Positions 6,390-12,399 of a stretch of 12,399 nt of DNA are shown here, piece by piece. The DNA comes from CG1-02-35-72 sp036170135 (lineage in GTDB: Bacteria; Bacteroidota; Bacteroidia; Flavobacteriales; Flavobacteriaceae). A program made the translations under genes and the position numbers. Under the pieces are notes generated by a model. It did not search any database. It was not told the origin of the DNA and saw only the letters and a program-made list of their open reading frames with translations. Each line of letters begins with the position of its first letter. Positions within the stretch are counted from its first letter, which is position 1. Where the stretch lies: positions 1 through 12,399 of the forward strand of contig JAVHOP010000076.1 in NCBI GenBank assembly GCA_036170135.1. The letters are read 5' to 3'.

Positions 6390-9300
6390 TTAATGGTTAC
6401 CCCATCGGTCAAAAATGTCTAGACTCCATTTTTGTCCAATAGTAGACTTTAATTGCCTTAACGAATTATCGATTAAACCTGCGGGCGCTTTCCAAACACC
6501 ATCTAATATGCGCATATTTTTTTCGATAAGATCATAATCTTCTTGTTCAAATACGCTGCCTTTTTCTATCATTTTGCGTGCAACACTAAATAGTTTTATA
6601 ACATCTTTTGGATGATTTAGAATCATCTTGCTGATGCCGTCATGTTCCTTTAAATCTTTATACCACTGTTCTATTTTTGCGCCAGCAGGTGATTTTTGCA
6701 AGTGTTGTCGCGCTTGGTTTAAACTGATGTTTACAGGGTCTTTTTCACTCTTAAGCATATCGTTTTGGATAAGCTGGTTCCAAGGGGCTACAACAAGTTT
6801 ATAATTCAAATAAATATTTCTTTCACAAATAGTACAAGGATCTTTTTCGTCTCTGAACGTAAGATTAATAGGAAAAGTAAGGTTGGTACTAACTGGTGGA
6901 AGATTTGTAGATATGATATCAAAATTAACATCTCCAAAATTTAAAGGTGGTACGTTATTGACTCTATGATAACGACGTCCGTCAACAATAGGTGTTCCTA
7001 ATGGAAAAGTAAATGGAGTGTAACCAGAACTGATAGCATCTAATTTATAACCTATCATAGACCTGCTATAAGGCGATGTTGTCACAATAGCAGTATAGGG
7101 TTGATGTACAACAATATCAAAATTATTGATATTAAAACCGCTATAGTTATTGAGCATATTTGATAAAGTAACCTTGAAATTCATCAAATTAGATAAATCT
7201 CTTTCTATTTTACTGTCAAACATAATAAGATCACAACCCGAAATAGAGCCACAGGCATTGCTCGAGGCAACTGTTAAAGTATCGGCTGTTTGTTTTACAA
7301 TTGGACAAGATGAACTTGAAAATCCAGAAACACCCATAGCCGTCTTATATTGAGTGCCAAAATAATTGACAGGTACGATAACTTTGTAAATTATTGTAGT
7401 NNNNNNNNNNNNNNNNNNNNNNNNNNNNNNNNNNNNNNNNNNNNNNNNNNNNNNNNNNNNNNNNNNNNNNNNNNNNNNNNNNNNNNNNNNNNNNNNNNNN
7501 TGGAGATTAGTTCCTGTTGGTGTTAGAGGAGTAGAGCTGACTAAAGATATGCTACCATGACTAGTTGATAAGTATGGTGCTGATGGCAATTGAACCATCA
7601 TTTTTAAGCCAGAAACCGCATAGTTGTTACCATTTCTTAAGGAAGCTTTATACCAAATGGGTTGCCCGGGAATGCCGTTGATATTGCCGGTTGTCCATGG
7701 GGCATTAACTTCAGGTCCTTTGCAATTTGCTTCTAACTTAAAAGTAATATTTTTAAACAGGTCAATATTAACAGTAGCAAAACTTGATATCGTATGATTT
7801 CCGTTAAAATTATAGTTAAGCGTCGCCGTGTTTGTGTAAATTGAATTACAAGTTACATTGTGTTTCACGTTTGTTTGATAAGTAATTACCAGTTCGGTAT
7901 AACCATTACATGGCGCTACGTTTATTGGAAAATTTCGTGCAAATCCGGTTGGAGAAATCGAACCTGATTGTATAGTGCTTAATTGTAAAGCAGTATAGCC
8001 TATACCCGTAACTGAAAATAAAGTTGGTGTGGTAAAATTTGAAAATGATGGTATTTCAGAAATCAAATCAATTAAATTTGCACCACTAACCGCCATCATA
8101 CCGTAGTTCCTAATTCTTATCTGAAAGTTTAGAGCATCACCAGGGTTGGCACTCACGTTGGCACTAAAAGCACCGCCATTAACACTAACCTTTTTTTCTA
8201 AGGTGATAGCTGGTTCGAAAACATCTTTAAAACTTTGTAAGGTTACATTGCCTGAATAAGGAATGCCGCCAACCTTGAAATCGAGTTGGGCTTTGTTGTT
8301 ATAGGGTGTATTTGGTGACGATAACGGTACCCCTAACCGATGTGTTATTTTTACGGTCAACGTACTGTATTTTGGGAATACTGTAGAACCTATTATACTA
8401 AAATCTGAATCTAAGAAAGGTAAAGAAGGAGAAATAGTATTAATATTAGGATATAATGTCTTACTAGGAGTGCTATTAGAAAGGGTTATTATAGGTGGTG
8501 GGAGATAGCTTCCTAAACTACTGCTAAATTGAAACGAAGAAGGACTACTAGGAAATATTTGATTAAAAGTAGCCGTAATTTGGGTTACCTCAATCTCTCC
8601 TGAGAAACTTGAAACAATACCATCTAGGAAATCGCTTAAAACAAAGTTATTTAAATTGTTTGGAGTCAAATTATCAACCTTAATAATATAGTCGTGCGTC
8701 TTGCAGTTATCGGGTGATGGAAAATATCTTAATGGATATTTAATCAGCGATTTATGAAGTACCACACCATTCATAGTATTTGGCGGTTGGTTGCAACAAG
8801 CTGGAATATTGTAACTCATTGTGGTAGAAATTGAATCGCTTGGATTGCAAACATTATGGCTATTGAAAATAAGCCCTAATAGATTAGAAGAACTTTGGCA
8901 AAGTATGCTTTGATCATACGCGATGATGGCATAATGTGTCTGACTTTTCTCGCTAGAAATGCCACTTCGCGACCAGGAATAAGTTGTAGGTCCAGACCCT
9001 GATGGTGTGAAAGAAATAGGATTCCCTATCGTATTAAATACACCTTGTAAGGTAGCGCCTGCTGGTACCGTTAAAGCGAATGTGCTATTACTAGAATTTG
9101 TATCCAAACCAAAACTATTGATTTCATACATAGCAACACTACATTCATCTCCCTGAAGTAAATTCATAGTTGTTGAAATGCCAGCACCATTATTTTGGAT
9201 TGATATTGGTGTAGTAGCAGGTACGGGATTTGAGTAAATGCTTCCTGTTAAGGTTGAAAGCGTTGTACTAACAATATCATTTGATAAATTACAATCGGTA

Positions 9301-9665
9301 CTGATTACCCTAAAATTGACTGTAAAATCGGTTGCTGAAGTATAATTGTTATCACCAGGAGTAAATGGGGTTGTTTGATATTTCACATTGCCGGCAAGGA
9401 TTGTGGGAATCCCCCAAATGCCATTAGAAGTTAAACTGGAACTGACAAAAGCAAGCTTAGGAGGAAAGGTAATATTTAATTCCGCTTTATTTCCAGTCAG
9501 CATGGTGTATTCCATAGAATAATCAATTGTAATAATGGTGCCACCTGCGTATGGACCACTATTCAAAACAGGTGTTTGGATTAGGCTATTTTGAGCAGTA
9601 ACTTTGAAGCTCAAGCTTGAACTGAGAATCAGTATAAAAACGGCTATATATTTTAGATTTTTCAT
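6390..9665 (-). CDS. Large secreted protein with DUF11-like repeats and helical C-terminus, interrupted by a gap
   Basis: About 1091 residues if the 100-N gap is real in size. Residues 1-25 are a signal peptide (FKVTAQ). Residues 26-480 are beta-rich, Ser/Thr/Asn-rich and resemble surface adhesins. Residues about 487-635 match the DUF11/conserved-repeat pattern: ITLEKKVSVNGG, PGDALNFQIRIRNYG, then a strand ending with TNTATLNY. A second DUF11-like repeat starts near 652 (GQPIWYKASLRNGNNYAVSG) and contains the gap (residues 722-755). Residues 806-957 form another beta region with a Cys pair, CTIC at 944-947. Residues 966-1083 are predicted mostly helical and charged, which is odd for this type of protein, and the chain ends IFDRWGNH. 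The final motif resembles one strand of T9SS type B sorting domains, but the rest of such a domain is absent. The gene starts 5 bp after the Cys-rich gene and ends 36 bp before the barrel gene. Its function is unknown. Confidence 0.88.
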   Translation of the reverse strand: MKNLKYIAVFILILSSSLSFKVTAQNSLIQTPVLNSGPYAGGTIITIDYSMEYTMLTGNKAELNITFPPKLAFVSSSLTSNGIWGIPTILAGNVKYQTTPFTPGDNNYTSATDFTVNFRVISTDCNLSNDIVSTTLSTLTGSIYSNPVPATTPISIQNNGAGISTTMNLLQGDECSVAMYEINSFGLDTNSSNSTFALTVPAGATLQGVFNTIGNPISFTPSGSGPTTYSWSRSGISSEKSQTHYAIIAYDQSILCQSSSNLLGLIFNSHNVCNPSDSISTTMSYNIPACCNQPPNTMNGVVLHKSLIKYPLRYFPSPDNCKTHDYIIKVDNLTPNNLNNFVLSDFLDGIVSSFSGEIEVTQITATFNQIFPSSPSSFQFSSSLGSYLPPPIITLSNSTPSKTLYPNINTISPSLPFLDSDFSIIGSTVFPKYSTLTVKITHRLGVPLSSPNTPYNNKAQLDFKVGGIPYSGNVTLQSFKDVFEPAITLEKKVSVNGGAFSANVSANPGDALNFQIRIRNYGMMAVSGANLIDLISEIPSFSNFTTPTLFSVTGIGYTALQLSTIQSGSISPTGFARNFPINVAPCNGYTELVITYQTNVKHNVTCNSIYTNTATLNYNFNGNHTISSFATVNIDLFKNITFKLEANCKGPEVNAPWTTGNINGIPGQPIWYKASLRNGNNYAVSGLKMMVQLPSAPYLSTSHGSISLVSSTPLTPTGTNLXXXXXXXXXXXXXXXXXXXXXXXXXXXXXXXXXXTTIIYKVIVPVNYFGTQYKTAMGVSGFSSSSCPIVKQTADTLTVASSNACGSISGCDLIMFDSKIERDLSNLMNFKVTLSNMLNNYSGFNINNFDIVVHQPYTAIVTTSPYSRSMIGYKLDAISSGYTPFTFPLGTPIVDGRRYHRVNNVPPLNFGDVNFDIISTNLPPVSTNLTFPINLTFRDEKDPCTICERNIYLNYKLVVAPWNQLIQNDMLKSEKDPVNISLNQARQHLQKSPAGAKIEQWYKDLKEHDGISKMILNHPKDVIKLFSVARKMIEKGSVFEQEDYDLIEKNMRILDGVWKAPAGLIDNSLRQLKSTIGQKWSLDIFDRWGNH
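7401..7500. other. Assembly gap (100 N) inside the DUF11-like gene
   Basis: Exactly 100 N between residues 721 and 756 of the large secreted protein. The reading frame is open and sensible on both sides, in the same frame as given. That has a one-in-three chance if the length is arbitrary, so the true size, and the number of repeats in this region, is unknown. Confidence 0.98.
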
Positions 9666-9670
9666 GATGT

Positions 9671-12399
9671 TTATTTTTTTGGTCCAATTTCTTTGTTATA
9701 GTTAATATCTTTTTCACAGATGATATCATCACAAGTGCCATTATTCTGATAAAAAGTAAATCTAATGATCAGGTTTATAGGATTTGTTGATGATGGCGGA
9801 AAATAAAAATTTATAATTTTACCTTCAAAAGTCAAGGCACCACTTGCTGATAACGAGCCACTAAACCAAAAGGCATTACCTAGAGTTGTGATGGCTGAGT
9901 TGGTATTACCGAGACTTAATCCCCATGGCACAGAAGTTTCTTTGATACTTAAAATATTAGCCCAAGGTTTTGCCCCGCCGTTATCGTCAATATCAAGAAT
10001 TTGAACTTTTACTTTGCTAAAAGTTACAGGTGCAGCAATCGAAAAATTAGTGGTAAAATTTAGATCAGTACCAACTAAATTCAAATTTGTTCTCTCAACA
10101 TTGATGTTTTCACAACAAGGAGGCGGACAAATCGCTCGTACAATCGTTGATGAACATCTTCCGTGATTCCAGGTGTATGTTAATTTAAAACTCGTAACCG
10201 AACCACATACGTATTCTGGGATGGTTAGGTTTATTGGTAGTATTCCCGAAGTGAAAGTTCCTGGTATTCCTGAAAGAACATTATTTGGTAACGTTGTTAA
10301 AACATAAGTACCAGTTTCAGGAGGTGTTGAAGGCGTTATATTTAAATTAAAACTGTAGTCTCCCGGCTTCAAACAAGAACCATCATTTGGAATTGTAATT
10401 TTTTTCTTTTTAATGATAATTTCTGAAGTTTGGCAACAATCAGTAACCTTAACTTGATAGACGCAAGGCTTGCATTTTACGCCATTACAACTGGCTTCTA
10501 GTGTGATGGTATAAATACCATTTTCAGTTGGCGTAAAGGTTCCGTTTAAGGTGTTAGTGCCTGTTCCAAAATTAAGAAAAGAGCCTTTTTCTACTTTCCA
10601 AGTGGTATTTGCTTGACAAGAAGCATTATTTGGGCTGCATTGATAGGTGTCCGTAAAATTAAAAGCTTGTTTACAACTCCAAGGAATGAGCATTTTTATG
10701 CCACATTGATAAGATTTGTTACCCGTTGCTGTTTGCACATTTAATGGTCCCCAGTCACCACAAAGGCATCTGCAATCCTCAACAATAAAAGTCGTAACAC
10801 AGTCTTTACAATCTTTACCGTTACAATTTGCATGTAAGGTTAAAGTATAAGTGCCATTGGCAGTTGGTGTAAAAGTACCGTTACTACCACTTCCTAAACT
10901 AAAACTTTGACCGTCTTTGGTAACTTCCCATTTTGTTTCTGCTTCACAAGTTTCGTCATTGGGGCTACATTGGTATGTATTTGAGAATTCTATTGGTTTG
11001 TTGCAAGTCCATTTTATTTGTTTTTCATTGTTGCATTCATATTTTACTCTGTTTACTAAGAGCGTTGACCAAGAGCCACAATCGCAATCTTTGCAATCTC
11101 GAACAGTAATGGTATAAGTACAAGGTGGACAAATTTTACCGTTACAAGAGGCATTTAAAGTGAGAGTATAAGTTCCGTTTTCGAGTAAACTAAATCCGTC
11201 ACTTATTTGGTTGGTGCCCGTTCCTGATTTTACAAGAACCCTGTTTTTTTCAAGCTTCCAAGTGGTTTTAGCTTCACAAGTTTTGTCATTCGGACTGCAC
11301 TGATAAGAGGCTGAGAAATTAAGTACTTGTTTGCAAGTCCATTCTATGGTACTACCACAATCATATCTTTTTGTTCCTGCTACATTTTGAACTGATAATG
11401 GCGACCAAGTGCCACATTCACAAGTAGGAGGATTGCAATCTCGAACAGTAATGGTATAAGTACAAGGTGGACAAATTTTACCGTTACAAGAGGCATTTAA
11501 AGTGAGAGTATAAGTTCCGTTTTCGAGTAAACTAAATCCGTCACTTATTTGGTTGGTGCCCGTTCCTGATTTTACAAGAACCCTGTTTTTTTCAAGCTTC
11601 CAAGTGGTTTTAGCTTCACAAGTTTTGTCATTCGGACTGCACTGATAAGAGGCTGAGAAATTAAGTACTTGTTTGCAAGTCCATTCTATGGTACTACCAC
11701 AATCATAACGCTTGCCTTGAGCGGCATCCAAAACAGTTAATGGTGACCAAGTTCCACAATCGCAGGTAGGATTTGTACAATCGGGTAGTCTTAAATTCAA
11801 TTCAGCTCCAGGTTGGCAAACCATAGGACCAGGATCTTTATCATCTCCCTGCAAGCCTATCTTTATGGATGGTTGACCGGTAGGGACACTGACATTAAAA
11901 CAGTAATTGACTGTAGTTGTCGATCCCGAGTTTTGAGTTTGAAGGGTTGGTGTGATGTTTGATACCGCATAGTAAGGACTATAAGATGGCGCATAAGCTT
12001 TAATGCCATTTGAACCAGAATAGGTTAAATTATAATTTGAACTGGTATAGGTTGATGAGATACAGACTTTATAATTATTGAAGCCCTGAGTAGGAGGTAA
12101 ACATTCGATAGATTCGAGTTTTAATGTTAGATTGACATCACAGCTACTTGCCGAAAATTGAAACGGGTCACTCATCCCATTATTTTGGCCTATTGGATTT
12201 CCTTCGTGGTTTAAGGCTTGAACATTCCATACAAAATCACATAAATAGGGTAGTTTACAAGGACCATCAATAAGTTTATTGACAACAACTTGCGTCATAT
12301 TTTCGACATCTTTAGTAAAAATAGGCCGATTTACCCGCATCGCCTGTACACCGGTTTGACCTTGCATCAATTGCCAAACTTTTAAACGATACGTTACGG
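9671..12399 (-). CDS. Cys-rich secreted repeat protein with FN3-like domain, 5' end outside window
   Basis: The frame is open to the right edge: codons for VTYRLKVWQ precede the first possible start at 12370 (TTG), so that start is not real and the N-terminus lies outside. Numbering from 12370, residues 1-73 complete an FN3-like domain (QGQT, NRP, MTQ, FVWNVQALNHEGNPI) homologous to the gene at 3719-4600. Residues 74-197 form a beta domain. Residues 203-645 hold four Ig-like repeats of about 105-111 residues (starts at 203, 317, 429, 535), each opening with C-x-C-G-x-W and containing YQCSPN, W-K/E-V/L and NGxYTxTLxAxCNG; each has about ten cysteines. Residues 646-751 and 752-895 are two further beta domains, the second ending CEKDINYNKE. 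No T9SS sorting domain is visible at the C-terminus. The cysteines imply extracytoplasmic disulphides. A surface adhesin or structural protein is the best guess. Confidence 0.88.
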   Translation of the reverse strand, partial: VTYRLKVWQLMQGQTGVQAMRVNRPIFTKDVENMTQVVVNKLIDGPCKLPYLCDFVWNVQALNHEGNPIGQNNGMSDPFQFSASSCDVNLTLKLESIECLPPTQGFNNYKVCISSTYTSSNYNLTYSGSNGIKAYAPSYSPYYAVSNITPTLQTQNSGSTTTVNYCFNVSVPTGQPSIKIGLQGDDKDPGPMVCQPGAELNLRLPDCTNPTCDCGTWSPLTVLDAAQGKRYDCGSTIEWTCKQVLNFSASYQCSPNDKTCEAKTTWKLEKNRVLVKSGTGTNQISDGFSLLENGTYTLTLNASCNGKICPPCTYTITVRDCNPPTCECGTWSPLSVQNVAGTKRYDCGSTIEWTCKQVLNFSASYQCSPNDKTCEAKTTWKLEKNRVLVKSGTGTNQISDGFSLLENGTYTLTLNASCNGKICPPCTYTITVRDCKDCDCGSWSTLLVNRVKYECNNEKQIKWTCNKPIEFSNTYQCSPNDETCEAETKWEVTKDGQSFSLGSGSNGTFTPTANGTYTLTLHANCNGKDCKDCVTTFIVEDCRCLCGDWGPLNVQTATGNKSYQCGIKMLIPWSCKQAFNFTDTYQCSPNNASCQANTTWKVEKGSFLNFGTGTNTLNGTFTPTENGIYTITLEASCNGVKCKPCVYQVKVTDCCQTSEIIIKKKKITIPNDGSCLKPGDYSFNLNITPSTPPETGTYVLTTLPNNVLSGIPGTFTSGILPINLTIPEYVCGSVTSFKLTYTWNHGRCSSTIVRAICPPPCCENINVERTNLNLVGTDLNFTTNFSIAAPVTFSKVKVQILDIDDNGGAKPWANILSIKETSVPWGLSLGNTNSAITTLGNAFWFSGSLSASGALTFEGKIINFYFPPSSTNPINLIIRFTFYQNNGTCDDIICEKDINYNKEIGPKK
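11091..11365 (-). repeat. 275-bp perfect direct repeat, copy in unit 2
   Basis: Every base from 11091 to 11365 is identical to 11433-11707, at an offset of 342 bp (114 codons), as checked by direct comparison. The match covers most of repeat unit 2, including synonymous positions. It breaks at 11090 and 11366, outside which the linkers differ in sequence. Confidence 0.95.
11433..11707 (-). repeat. 275-bp perfect direct repeat, copy in unit 1
   Basis: This is the partner of 11091-11365 and encodes most of repeat unit 1 (residues 222-313 counted from 12370). The flanking parts of the same repeat unit differ between copies (TVLDAAQGK versus SVQNVAGTK), so the exact identity is confined to the core. 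Confidence 0.95.

Larger units (their letters stand above)
10436..11764 (-). repeat. Array of four Cys-rich Ig-like repeats
   Basis: Repeat units in coding order lie at 11435-11764, 11093-11422, 10772-11086 and 10436-10768. Shared landmarks are C-x-C-G-x-W-x-x-L, a Cys after a Tyr, W-x-C-x-x, Y-Q-C-S-P-N, a Trp strand, N-G-x-Y-T-x-T-L and a closing D-C. Units 1 and 2 are nearly identical; units 3 and 4 are clearly diverged. Around ten Cys per unit would allow five disulphides each, but the pairing is unknown. Confidence 0.9.
2174..12399 (-). other. Putative five-gene operon for a cell-surface assembly
   Basis: Five same-strand genes with spacers of 5, 36, 16 and 10 bp, none containing an evident promoter or terminator, indicate co-transcription from a promoter beyond the right edge. 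All four genes with visible starts encode signal peptides, and the fifth is cut off at its 5' end. Two members share an FN3-like domain. The functional grouping is inference from order and domain content. Confidence 0.7.

Noticed and set aside
6393..6416. Complete T9SS type B sorting domain at the end of the DUF11-like protein
   Set aside because: Only the IFDRWGN stretch fits; the preceding NGDG-type motif and the following strands are missing and the stop codon comes one residue later. No continuation appears in any frame downstream.
10917..11117. Plus-strand open frame inside the Cys-rich repeat array
   Set aside because: It is antisense to strongly conserved repeat units; its open reading reflects the repeat composition.
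11091..11707. CRISPR-like or mobile-element repeat
   Set aside because: There are only two copies, in-frame inside a coding sequence, with a period equal to the protein repeat unit; they are explained by duplicated protein domains.
12368..12370. TTG at 12370 as the start of the Cys-rich protein
   Set aside because: The frame continues upstream to the window edge with residues (VTYRLKVWQ) that extend the FN3-like domain homologous to the 293-residue protein, so the true start is outside.

Overview
The window looks like a low-GC Bacteroidota genome, most likely Flavobacteriia-like. The evidence is a type IX secretion (T9SS) type A sorting domain, a run of short MKK-type signal peptides ending in AQ or SQ, A/T-rich leaders without Shine-Dalgarno sequences, and several Bacteroidota-typical secreted families. 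Every gene I can support is on the minus strand, so transcription runs from high to low coordinates. Two runs of exactly 100 N (2074-2173 and 7401-7500) are assembly gaps of conventional length.

Right-hand block (12399 down to 2174): five tightly packed genes, separated by 5, 36, 16 and 10 bp, that read as one operon. In transcription order they are: a large Cys-rich repeat protein, open at the right edge, with an FN3-like domain and four Ig-like repeats; a 1091-residue secreted protein with DUF11-like repeats and an unusual helical C-terminus; a 578-residue outer-membrane beta-barrel; a 293-residue secreted protein whose C-terminal half is clearly related to the FN3-like domain of the first protein; and an OmpA-family protein with a barrel, two CarboxypepD_reg/SpaA-like beta domains and a peptidoglycan-binding domain, whose end is lost in the first gap. 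My inference is a cell-surface assembly: large extracellular proteins, a barrel, an adaptor and a cell-wall anchor. I do not recognise it as a named system.

Left-hand block (2068 down to 1): a small T9SS type A protein, then two tandem paralogous secreted proteins. The complete paralogue carries an Lcl C-terminal (DUF1566) domain; the second runs off the left edge after 131 codons. The 95 bp between the T9SS gene and the first paralogue holds two inverted repeats and no obvious promoter. Because of the gap at 2074-2173 it cannot be said whether the left block belongs to the right-hand operon.

The most notable points are the domain shared by the first and fourth operon genes, a perfect 275-bp direct repeat inside the Cys-rich gene, the lack of recognisable T9SS sorting domains on the two giant secreted proteins, and the tandem paralogues at the left edge. 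No RNA genes, CRISPR arrays, transposases or attachment sites were seen.
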